Assembly: GCA_949987565.1 (NCBI GenBank)
Contig: OX465119.1
Span: forward strand, 6,980,694-7,044,693
Length of the DNA: 64,000 nt
Source: Luidia sarsii
Taxonomy: Eukaryota; Echinodermata; Asteroidea; Paxillosida; Luidiidae
Direction: 5' to 3'
Below, one piece after another: positions 54,201 to 64,000 of the stretch. A program made the translations under genes and the position numbers. Under the pieces are notes generated by a model. It did not search any database and had not been told where the DNA came from. It saw only the letters and a list, made by a program, of their open reading frames with translations. The first letter of the stretch is position 1. Each line of letters starts with the position of its first letter.

Positions 54201-57200
54201 TATGACATTTATAACTAGACTACCGTACATTGATCACTAGATTACATGCACCAATTTCTGTACAGTGTTCCCTTTACACACAAGAGTATGAGTCACTATA
54301 GAGCACTTCCTAATATTGCTATAAAGCGTCATCCATATGTGCACAGGTCCCTTGAAATATCTTTATTTGTCTGTAGTAGGTTTTACCCTGGGTGTGTGTA
54401 TGTGTCATGGTTACAGAATTACTCATGGCAAATATCACTATCCTGTGTAGTCATGCCACGTGTGTTGATCATGAAAGTAAATTACATTACTTTATTTTGT
54501 GATGTCTCAAAATTTAGTGGGCCTGACGTTTCGATCCTAGCAGGACCTTTCTCAAAGGCATTCATCATTAAAAAGATGAAGAAGTACGCATTTTAACTAT
54601 TGTACATGTACTTAAAACTGGATGAAGTCAATCATTCCAATATCTAAATGCTTCAACAAGAATCAGGAGCTTCTCTGTGTGTTTGCAACAAAGCACACAA
54701 AATACAAATAATACTCCTGTAGACACTTCTGAGAGCAGAATTAACCCAATCAGCTGTAATTTCCCTGCATTGTAGTGCACTGTGTGTGTAAGAGTCCAGG
54801 CATATGGGCCTGTAGCATGAAGCCCATTTTCAACAACTCAAGTGATACACATTTGGACATTTTGATTTTCATCATCAGAAGTGCTCGAACACTAATGTAA
54901 ACGCATCATATCATTGCAAAGATTAATCTGTACCCTTAAATGTGACAAACAAATAGCGCTTGTACAATACAGGTAGTAGTGAATTTTCAAAAATTTAAAG
55001 TGGTTTTCCTTCTAACTTTCAAACGATTTCCTAAAATTTTGCCATTGACATCAAGTTAAAATGCATTTCTAACATTTTTCAACCTGCCGCTAGAGGGCAC
55101 TCAAGAAGAAGATTTCAATGTTTTGATGAAAGTTAGTTGACCTTGACCTGGAAACAAAGTTGGTACCAAATTTGAAAACTATGCCACTTCCGGTTTCAAC
55201 TGGAAGTATGGGTCGGATGCCAGATAATCAAAATACGTGTACCGGTATAGGGCTTCAGATTCCCTCTCACATGCAACAAATAGCAAGACAATGGAGCCAA
55301 CCATTGATTTATTATGGAATTTTGAAGATTTAACAATTAAAATATTATTATCTCATTAATAATCCTGAGATGACATCACAGCAACATGGTGATAATTTTT
55401 GGATGCACCTTTTCCCAACGTAGATACATGCCAAGTTAGGATGAAAGTTTCCGTCATAATTGCACTTGGCTGTTTGCTCCATCCTTTGAGCCACACTGGA
55501 AAAGCATATCTTAAAATAGATAATTGGGAGTATCTTTTGCTGTTTGCTTGAAAATCCACCCAGAATGACATAAGTGCTTTGTCTATGGCTTTTTGGGCCG
55601 AAGAGGAAGATGAAGTAGGAAGAAAAATCGGGACAAACAGTGAGACATTTCCGCTACCCCAGTATACTTTACTGTGTGGAAAAGCCAATAATTGAGGCTT
55701 TAGTTAAAGATTGTCTTTAATTATTGTTTTGTAAATATACCTTAGCTTTGATTTTTTTGCTGATCAGATTATAAAAAAATATACCGGTATACAAAATTGT
55801 TGCAAACTGCTTACTGACTAAAATTTCCAAAATGCAAATCTCCTTTTTTGCAAATCTGCGTTTGAGATTAAAAACAATGTTTGTTGACATATCAGCAAGG
55901 AAATAGCTATCAGACTCAGCATGTGCAGATGTACCAACTATGTATAAATAACTTGACACTGGATACTTCTTTTGCCTTTATTTATTGTACTTCACTGCGT
56001 AGAGGTACATTGACTGCAATTGGCTTTGGAACCATGCATGTACGTAGCTTTGATTCAATCTATTCATTGCATTGTTTATTTTCTTATTCTAACAGATTCT
56101 CTCTGAATACAAAGCTTAATGATGACAAATGGCATACAGTCAATTACACCAAGGATCAGATGGCTGGAGAGCTCCTGATAAGTGTGGATGAAACGACCGT
56201 GGGACTAAGTTTGAATGTTGATGATGTGATCAGTAAATGGTTGCAAAGCCTACAGTCCATGTCAGCCGTTTCATTTGGGGGTAAGCTTAATGGGTGTTCC
56301 ATGAGTTGGGATCAGCTTTTAAAACTATGTTTGAGTTGTATTGCTTTTATTGTTATCATATGTTCAGTCATTGATCACCATTAGAAACAAATTCATTGCA
56401 TGTTCCAAAAGTCCAAGTACTAAAATCTTAGGATTTAAAAATATTTGTTTCTTTTCAAGTATTTAACCATCGTTAGTTACCTATGATTTGATATCAGACC
56501 TGTGTACCTTCTTTTGTGTCAGTCAGAAGCATTAAACCAGTAACTGCTACATAAGGTACATGTATGTATATCTAGGGATCACCCCCTGCCATTTCTATCG
56601 ACATGTAGATGCAATCAATGGTCTATGTCTGTTAGGACAGAGCATAGGGCTTTTCCTCCTTGATAACTTGACTTCTTTCCAATGCAATGCTCATAGGACC
56701 ACTTTTTTCATGGGACATGCGAACGATTTGCGAAAAAGGCAACTGTCTAAAAACGACAACCTGGGCTTTGACAGCCAAGTTACGCATGCGCATGAAAATT
56801 ACCTTACACACAGCGAAGAGATGAAGGCGGTTTCTCCGATTGCACAACATGCGACGAAATTCGCAAGGTTGCAGTGTACGCTCTTTGATGCTGGGCACAA
56901 ATTTTATGTACAAAGTTTATTGGACAATATTCGAAAATTCATAATAATTTGAAACTATAGTCGATCAGTTCCAATCATTATATTTTGAGTGTGTGGCTCA
57001 ATAACTAACTGTCCAGCAAGTTTCAAGGTCATTGGCCTATATCCATATGTGTTTTAAAATCTCGCATTTTAATGATGTCATGATTGCGTCATGTCATTTT
57101 GGCCCCAGAAGGTGTTTCTTATTCATATCACAAAAAAATATTAAAGATTTTGTATTTTAAATCTTCATCAATTAGCCGAATATTGTTAATTGAATGTGAA

Positions 57201-60200
57201 CATGTGAAAAGTTCATGACCTCATGAATATATTCACGGTTACTGTAGAGCACATGCTTTCATTGATATGAAAAGCTCCTGCAGCAGTTACATGATGGATA
57301 TGTCAAGAGCTTCAAGAATTTTCTCAAAGGTGAGCCTTCCTCTTCATGTTTTGTTTCCTCGTGGCTTACATGACATCAAAATGGCATATTATGGTTCCTC
57401 CGTGGTCATATGGTCATTAGTACTGATGAATCAAAAGAACTTTAGCAGTTTAGTAGGTCGTCTTACAACCCTTTGCAAAGTCAAAATGCCCGTTCTGCAA
57501 ATGCTTGCAACTGTTTGCAGAGGAACAAATTTGCAGAAGATTTTGATTTGTAACAAGAAAGTTGTTTATGCCACAAGCAGTTTTTCTTGTTACAAATAAA
57601 TGTTTATCTTTCTTTGCCTTGTCAAACAGTTGGAAGACATGTTGCTAAAATGTCTTTTTGATGCAATAGTGCTAGAAAGCATTGGACCACAGTTTCTCTG
57701 TTAAAAGATTGACTGCTATTTGCCATTATTGACATAAAGCCTGTAAAGAGGAAACAAGGCAAGAAGAGAAAGACCCCTTGGGTGTGTTTTGGGGAGGTCA
57801 TCGACATCCATGCCGAGGACCCATCCAAGGAAGAACTCCCTCAAGGATAGGAGGGTGCTGCTTAACCCCTGATGTCCTCTTAAAAGATGTCATGTACACT
57901 GCCTTAACAATCTCTGATAAGGTTGAGAATAACTGAAGAAGTCTTGTCTTGCCTATGTTTGCACATCAGCAGACAAGGAAACGTTTAAAGAAATTCATTC
58001 CTATATTCCTGGAAGTTTATCTTTCAAAAAAGAATGTTGATGATTGTTGCTCAGCATCCATAGTCCATAATGTCACTGATGACAGAGGGGAGCCCTGAAC
58101 ATTCTCCAGAAAAATTTGGGAATTCAAAAATAGCCCTTCAGTGAGATTTTAGCTTGAGGTTCCAGTTTTACCTATTTTTTTTATCCTATCAGGACTTCTG
58201 TCATAGACACGCATGAACAATGTAGATAGAAAGTAAGAGATGGAACATACCCTAATACGACAATCGTCAATGGAGGAAATCTTTTAGATATTTTAGGGGT
58301 GATCAAATAAAAAAAAGTAAATTACATGTAGTAGGGAGGGAAGTGAAGAAGGGAAGATAAAAAATGAGGAGGGAATTAGATAAATAAAAAATGGATGATT
58401 GGTATTGGTGTAAATCATTCCTCTTTTGCATGGTGAGGCCATGGAGTTTAATGGTCCAATAAAGTTTCATCCATAGCTTTTCATTACTCATGCAGACATC
58501 ATTCCTGTTTCCAAATGATACTACCGGTATGCCTCACACATTCATTACAGTTTTGACCTTTTGACTTTTTTGGCAAGGTTTGCCATTTTTTTAGAAGATT
58601 TCATTCCCATCCATATATTGAACTTCTCAGGGGTCTTACTTTCTCTATGTAAACTCCACTGGCACCATTCATATGACCAATGTCACGCATTCCTGTATTA
58701 CATTACTTGAATTGACTTTATTTTATCACTTTCTTCTGAAGTAAAGGTATTTTTTTATCATACACATATTTAGATATCTATACAATGTATTTGTATTTCT
58801 TTCATTTTCTGGGATACACAAAACTTAACACTACAGACAAACAATACATTAAAAAAAATTCTGAATATTAAAGAACATTACAGAAAATAACATCTAAAAG
58901 CTCTTGCAGGATTATCCAAAAGAAACAAATTTCTGTCAAGATGAACAAAATGCATAACCAAAACAATGCAATACTAGTTCTTCCATCGATTCCTAATTAA
59001 AATCACCTGTTGAAAGATTACTAATATTGTAGAATGGTGTTTGCCATGATTATTGTCAAATTTAATTTCATGCAATGGTATCTTTGACTGGATGTGCATG
59101 TACCGGTAGGCCTATGTATGAAGTCTGAGTATTGTATATTCAGACAGAAGGAAACCCACAAAAGAAGGAAACCCACATGTAGTAACCATACAAAGACATA
59201 CATGTAGGTGTTTGTCTGTTTGATATTTGTTGTTTGAATAGCGTTTCCTATGGATATTTGCATTTTGCCAATCGATTACCTATGGTTTTATAAAATCCCT
59301 GTTTGTACCGCAGGCCTAAGTCTGAGATCTTCTGCAATGGTATCAAAAGAGTTTGGTCATATCACTGGATGCATAGAGAACATATATTTCATCACAGATA
59401 AAATGCAAGGCTGGAAGGAATTAGATTTTACAACACAAGGTAGGCAGTATCCAATATCATAATTAATAGAATTTGTATCATTTTCACAGCACCAACATTA
59501 TTTATTATTGTATGAGTCCTAATGTTTGAAATACATTCATAACAGTGTTCTTGAAACTGCTTGTATTTTGTTAGTTGCTTTCTCATTTTTTGACTTAAGG
59601 AAAAGAAATGTGCTTTAACAAATCAGACTCCTATTTACTTACTCATTCACTCTACAGAAGGAACAATTCTAGGCTGTGTGGATTTATGTGCTTCAGAAAA
59701 CCCTTGCATTAATGGCCGTTGTGTCAACTCTTATGCAAGTACATTCTGTGACTGTTTTGGTTCTGGCTATCATGGCAACAAGTGTGAAATACGTGGTAAG
59801 TTTCATTTAAAGACTTAATCCTTTATGTTTTCATCTATTCCTTGCAGTTTCACAATTATGTTTCTCCTTGAACACAAAATTAATTTTAAGTTTTTGGTAT
59901 AATTAATAAGCTTTACAATTTCCCAAATCAAATATTATTTTATTGCAGGGAATGCGGTCGTTACATTTCAAGCTTTCAATTTTCTACAACTCAGCATTTT
60001 TCCAAGTGGTAACACCATGCCAATGGATGAGAATGATATCAACTTGAGCTTTAAGGTATCTCATTTGGGTATTAATCTAGTCTCAGAACTGTTATGTCCA
60101 TATATTTGGGACACATGTACTAGCCACATCGGTTGAGGGATTCTACCAAAAATTGGTATGCATTCATTGCTCATTGATACTTACTGTACCTGCATACCAA

Positions 60201-62298
60201 CTTTTGTAAAAATCAGGAAAACCTAAGGTCAGAAAGTCCATTGGTCTGACATGGAATGACCCATAAGAGATACACTAGTTAAGTTGACAAAATATCACAG
60301 CTCCAAGCCAAGCAAAAAAGAGGTGAACCCATTCTTAGTTGACTTCCAAAAATCTATAGCTATAGCAACATACACGTAGCTATAGTATTAGGGTCAACTG
60401 ATTGATTTGATAAACTATTCTCTAGTGATATACAAAAATGTTGCAAACTGCTTACTGACTAAAATTACCAAAATGCAAATCTCAAAATTTACTGGGCCTG
60501 ACGTTTCAATCCTAGCAGGACCTTTCTTAAAGGCAGATTGACAAGGACAAAACAGATACATGTACACGAAGGAAGGGGGAAGAGAGTGAATAAGACACAG
60601 ATGAGAAACAACGAGTAAAGCTGGTAGGGTGAGATCAAAGGGAAGGGCAGGGAGTAGGGTAGGGATTAGTTAGAGGAGGGGGAAAGATCAAAGAGAGAAG
60701 TGTGGAGGAGCGAACACAAAAGAAGGATTATCAGAAAGCTGCATGGTGTTGGTCATTACCCTCCTGGATGTTGAGACCACATTTTCTCACGGCTAAGACG
60801 GACAGCATTACTACGGTGACCAATGGATTCTATGCCCAGTACACTCATATCTGATATCGAATGATCAGGGAGATTGAACTGATACCCAACAGGGGTGTCC
60901 ATTTTACTTGCTTTGCTTGTAGACCTATGGCCATAGATATGTTTTTTGAGGGTGTATTTGGTCTCACCAACATACTGAACATTCCAAACTCTACAGGAGA
61001 TGAAGTATATGATATTTGAGGTAGTGCACGTGATAGAGCCATAGGTCATGTGGGTAGTTGCAGAGGAATGTCCATTAAAAGAGTCTATTTCCTTGACATG
61101 TGTCTTGCAAACTATGCATTTCGAGGTACATTTAAATGTACCAAATTTAGTGGGAGGTGAAGTGTCTAAAGGGGGAACCTCTGCTCGGACAATTAAGTCA
61201 CGCAGGTTACGGGGGCGCCTGAAAGCCAAAACGGGCGAATTTGGAATGGCATCAGCCAGACGATCTGAAGTGTGGAGAATATGGTGGTTTACCTTAGTTA
61301 TCTTCCTGAGAGGAGGAAGAGAAGGGTGGTAGGAAGTAACTAAGGGAACCTTGGGCTTGTCCTTGGGACCTGGTGGCTTTTGTTTTAGTACCAAACTTCT
61401 GGGAATGGAATAGACTTTAGCAATAGACTTGGTCACCGTAGTAATGCTGTCCGTCTTAGCCGTGAGAAAATGTGGATGAAGCGTCTTCGGACTATTCAAC
61501 CACATGGTCTCAACATCCAGGAGGGTAATGACTAACACCATGCAGCTTTCTGATAATCCTTCTTTTGTGTTCAGTCCTTCACACTTCTCTCTTTGATCTT
61601 TCCCCCTCCTCTCACTAATCTACCCTACCCCTTGCCCTTCCCTTTGATCTCTCCCTACCAGCTTCACTCTTTATCCTTTGTTTCTCATCCGTGTCCTATT
61701 CACTCTCTCCCCCCTTCCTTCGTGTACATGTATCTGTTTTGTCCTTGTCACTCTGCCTTTGAGAAAGGTCCTGCTAGGATCGAAACATCAGGCCCACTAA
61801 ATTTTGAGACTCTTATTATTGTATGAACATTTGAAATTTGGTAGCCAAGATTGGCTGCTTTGTTATGTAAAAATAATTATCAAACTGGTATGATGGTAGT
61901 CATTCATTTATTTGATTCAAACAAATTAAAAAATAGAAAAATTGACTGGGAATTATCTTAAACAAATAAAAAAATGCTAAACAAAAAAAGGATATATATA
62001 TGCATGCAAATTCTTTCCAAGTGTGTTATCAGATTAGTCCTGCACATTCCCATTGTTTGTTATGGCAAATTGTTAATCCATAATAATGAATGTATATGTT
62101 TAAAAGTTTAAGTATTATTTGATTTCAGGTTGGGAAGGAACAACTGATTGGACTGCTATTTTATGCGGCTGGTACATTACCTGTTGAGACCTCTTTGGCT
62201 ATTTTCATAGAGGATGGCAGATTGGTAGTCAATGTCAAACTGGGGTCATCTCCAAATACATTTACTTTTGATGACCATCTGCCTGTAAATGATGACAA
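51265..62298 (+). CDS. Neurexin-like protein, N-terminal 338 residues (six exons, 3' part outside)
   Basis: Exons: 51265-51554, 56096-56280, 59314-59439, 59658-59795, 59949-60055 and 62129-62298. All have GT/AG borders and join in phase. ATG 51265 opens a signal peptide (KLLCLVLLLNIFMY). Laminin G 1 follows, about residues 22-200: FKFKTKEANALLYLHHF, KLNDDKWHTVNYTKD, GHITGCIENIYF. One EGF domain (about 208-243) has six cysteines (C-ASENP-C, C-x-C, GYHG-x2-C). The second laminin G starts VTFQAFNFLQL and LIGLLFYAAGT, and reaches NDDK at the last donor. Signal, LamG, EGF, LamG is the start of alpha-neurexin, a presynaptic adhesion receptor. Similarity is moderate, so a CASPR-like or other LamG/EGF surface protein is the alternative. 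No frame damage. Confidence 0.8.
53266..53942. mobile_element. TTAA-family non-autonomous element, copy 3
   Basis: TTAA at 53262-53265 and 53943-53946 flank termini CCACTTCGTGCCGGG and the inverted, degenerate GCAAAGTGG. It shares with copy 2 the blocks GACTATGCGACGGGCCCTCC, GGTCGTCGGTCAGGAAGTGG and CTGCCTGGAGTGGAGGCT. It is about 100 bp longer than copy 2 because of a segment containing TTCAGCTTAGAACAAAGC, also present in the 34-kb fragment. Confidence 0.75.
54511..54561 (-). repeat. Penelope 3'-tail fragment
   Basis: AAAATTTAGTGGGCCTGACG, GATCCTAGCAGG and CTTTCTCAAAGGC are the terminal 50 bp of the Penelope family, on the - strand, with nothing else of the element. A very strongly 5'-truncated insertion. 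Confidence 0.85.
55776..55845 (-). repeat. Penelope 3'-extension fragment
   Basis: GTTGCAAACTGCTTACTGAC and AAAATGCAAATCTCC match the segment that follows the tail in Penelope copies 2, 3 and 4. Here it stands alone, so it may itself be an older independent repeat. Confidence 0.6.
56281..59313. other. Second neurexin-like intron
   Basis: A 3-kb AT-rich intron. A lysine-rich readable segment at about 57740-57850 (KPVKRKQGKKRKTPW, then CFGEVIDIHAEDPSKEEL) looks protein-like but is bounded by stops and no splice pair joins it to the gene. A two-unit AGAAGGAAACCCACA tandem lies at 59145-59177. Confidence 0.5.
60425..61806. mobile_element. Penelope-like element copy 4, head-to-head inverted
   Basis: 60425-61426 is the - strand 3' part (GIY-YIG frame with [16 protein letters not shown] and VGETKYTLKK, then tail and extension). 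At about 61427 it switches to the + strand, GACTTGGTCACCGTAGTAAT to the tail, ending CCCACTAAATTTTGAG. Both outer ends are therefore 3' ends. No RT remains. It sits in the neurexin-like intron between the exons at 59949-60055 and 62129-62298. Confidence 0.82.
60756..61420 (-). pseudogene. Penelope GIY-YIG endonuclease region, copy 4
   Basis: A continuous - strand frame starts near [20 protein letters not shown], includes the linker [16 protein letters not shown], the GIY-YIG strands IIYFISCRV and VQYVGETKY, and runs to SREKMWSQH. It is the longest intact copy of this domain in the window. The upstream RT is missing because the insertion is truncated at the inversion point, so it has no start codon of its own. 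Confidence 0.75.
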
Positions 62299-62689
62299 GT
62301 GAGTAATATCTTGGTTTTCTCACATGTTCTGCAGCTGCTCCTAAATACCATGGATGGTGTTGGCAGTATCTTTCACCTAGTATGGCCCCTGAAGGATTTT
62401 CTTTTATTTGTTTGCAACAAGTCATGATTTTTTTCAATTGTTCAGTTATAAATTTCCCGTAGCTTATCAAAACCATTTTTTTTGCAGCCTCTACATGAGA
62501 TCTGTCACAACTTGGAGACCCTCTCACTTTACATATTGGCCCAATAAAAATTTCAGCTAGGAATTATCTATGATTCTTTTTCTATGTCCAATCATGTTTC
62601 ATCCTTCTTCAAGTCTTTTTATTTCTATCTTCATAACCTCTGGTGTATTCGGAAATACTATACATTGACCATAACACTGATCATCACAT

Positions 62690-62990
62690 TGTCCGTTCCC
62701 TTATACATGTAGCATCTAGACTGGAGTATTGTTATTCTCTTCTTTTCGGGAACCACGTAAGGTGAAATTAACATTAATCGTGCAGCGAGACTCATGTTCT
62801 CTGTTGGCTGCTCTGTTGATGCCACTTCACTGGCTACCTATCAGGCATACTTGTCTGCTTGTCTGACTTACTCACTTTATAGCAACCTGGCAGAGTGGGA
62901 CTCTGATCTTCCAATGATAAACTTCTTCTGTCTATCCCTACTGGGTCAAAATTTCTCGGAGATGGATAATTTTCTATAGCTGCCACCAAC
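62690..62990 (+). pseudogene. Degenerate LINE reverse-transcriptase fragment
   Basis: In shifting frames SRLEYCYSLLFGN is followed by an NRAARLM-like stretch and LHWLPI. These are the familiar RT C-terminal words (SRLDYCNSLL, NRAARL, LHWLPI) of Jockey/CR1-type LINEs. Stops and frame changes are frequent. It lies in the neurexin-like intron after the last exon seen. Confidence 0.5.
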
Positions 62991-63239
62991 ATTGACATCA
63001 GGAATGCTTCTTTTGTCATTGTTATTTAGGAATCAACTCTTTGATCTGTTTCTGTAAAGGCACTTTAATGCTAAAGAAGACCTTTCGTAAATATTATTTG
63101 AGTGGTGTCAACTTTTGGACTGGAAATCATACAAAATACTAAGGGAGGAACCCCTACACTAACCATGACCAGGAAAGGAAATCAAAAGGGTTCATTTGAG
63201 TAATATATATGAAAAACTGACTGGGAACTTTTGAACAAA

Positions 63240-63716
63240 TTGAAAAAATTGGCAAAAAAACTTTTGACTGGACCAAGACTTGAACCTTAGATCTCTGGAT
63301 TAACATACCACTGCTCTATCATCCATATGAGCTATCCAGCCCTTAGATGGTGGGCTGGTCCCGGTCCAGTCAAAGTATTTTGTCAATTTTTCAATTGTTC
63401 AAAAGTTCCCATTCTCTTTCTCCTTTGTTTGTTTGACTTGAATATAAAAAGCTGAATAGATTTTGTGTGATCCCGAGCTCCTGTAGCCAGGTTTATAACA
63501 ATTGGTTGTTTGAATGAAAGCGGGAATGTGATCCCTGGATATATATGGCAGTTAATGGTTGAATTGCTTCTAACTGACACCCCTACCACAGCAAAGTCTA
63601 GTTGACTATTAGGGAAGGCCACCATCTAAGGGCTGGATAGCTCAGAAAGAGCACTGGTATGTTAATCCAGAGGTCTTGGGTTCAAGTCCCGGTCCAGTCA
63701 AAGATTTCTTTGCCAT
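63240..63716. repeat. tRNA-like repeat family, inverted pair with body
   Basis: The left antisense arm (63262-63345: GACTGGACCAAGACTTGAAC, TGAGCTATCCAGCCC) is followed by the body GATCCCTGGATATATATGGC and TTGCTTCTAACTGACACCCC. The right sense arm, 63624-63700, reads GGCTGGATAGCTCAG, then CACTGGTATGTTAATCCAG, then GGTTCAAGTCC. In the right arm the acceptor, anticodon and T stems still pair; the anticodon-loop centre is GTT. The D-loop lacks its GG, so it is not a working tRNA gene. Confidence 0.65.
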
Positions 63717-64000
63717 TTTTTTTTTTCAATTTGATTAATATATATTTGTTAATATTATTTGTTATTATATATTTGTTAATACCAGTATATATTTTTATTA
63801 TCACATCACACTTTTTGATGGTCCCTAAAATTACTTGAATAAATTAGGAGGGCCTGTGATTTCAATCCTTACAAGAACTTTCTCTTATTATAATAAAAAA
63901 AAGTATTTATAATGTCCATTTTGCTTTGATATAAATCTTCTCCACTGCGATCAGTGAAAATACTTGCAAGACAATAATTGCAGTGTGTAAATTTACATGA
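63717..64000. other. Right edge, AT-rich, nothing recognised
   Basis: TATATTTG repeats and A/T runs. If the neurexin-like gene continues, this is intron. Confidence 0.5.

Larger units (their letters stand above)
51555..56095. other. First neurexin-like intron
   Basis: A 4.5-kb intron. It contains the TTAA-family copy 3, Penelope tail fragments at 54.5 and 55.8 kb, and otherwise AT-rich sequence. A short AG/GT-bounded stretch at about 52389-52432 is not needed, because the flanking exons already join in phase. Confidence 0.6.

Noticed and set aside
56560..56952. 130-codon frame in the neurexin-like intron
   Set aside because: No motif, no splice link. The central part has a mixed composition like an old repeat.
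57740..57850. Extra host exon (TPWVCFGEVIDIHAEDP)
   Set aside because: Protein-like, but the flanking neurexin-like exons already join in phase without it, stops lie on both sides, and no clean splice pair is present.
63624..63700. Functional tRNA-Asn gene
   Set aside because: Stems pair, but the D-loop is shortened, a repeat body is attached, and several similar degraded copies exist. A tRNA-derived repeat is more likely.

Overview
The window is animal nuclear DNA: AT-rich, spliced genes with consensus GT/AG junctions, and very dense in transposons. Frequent TACATG and ACCGGTA words, DIRS, Penelope and Harbinger elements, and linked SMC6-like and neurexin-like genes suggest a marine invertebrate, perhaps an echinoderm or hemichordate. 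That taxonomic guess is weak. No bacterial genes, CRISPR array or rRNA was seen.

Layout. (1) 506-6260 is a candidate TTAA-flanked DNA transposon. It carries a + strand gene with a P2X7-C-terminal-type cysteine domain, and two - strand exons coding for a THAP zinc finger (C-terminal half) and a tyrosine-recombinase SAM-like domain. (2) 7367-27052 is a DIRS-type tyrosine-recombinase retrotransposon (DIRS-A) blown up by nesting. A PIF/Harbinger transposon (10034-24091, TSD TAA) sits inside its RNase H region. That Harbinger holds two further DIRS elements (B, about 12.83-16.78 kb; C, 17.38-23.51 kb), and DIRS-C is split by a Penelope-like element (18.77-22.38 kb). A 1.13-kb non-autonomous DNA element (25858-26987, TSD TA) splits the right inverted repeat of DIRS-A. 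(3) 27702-48164 holds thirteen + strand exons for the C-terminal 646 residues of SMC6: hinge, returning coiled coil and ABC head lobe. Its introns carry an 8-bp-TSD hAT-like element, two Penelope copies, tRNA-like repeats and a GC-rich insert. (4) 51265-62298 is a + strand neurexin-like gene: signal peptide, laminin G, EGF, start of a second laminin G. It runs off the right edge.

The host genes are the SMC6 DNA-repair/cohesin-like ATPase and the neurexin-like surface protein; there is no sign of joint regulation. Everything else supported here is mobile or repeat DNA. The N-terminal half of SMC6 is not in the 27.7 kb upstream, so either its preceding intron exceeds 27 kb and contains regions 1 and 2, or it lies elsewhere. 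All exon boundaries are read from splice consensus, phase and family similarity, without transcript data.
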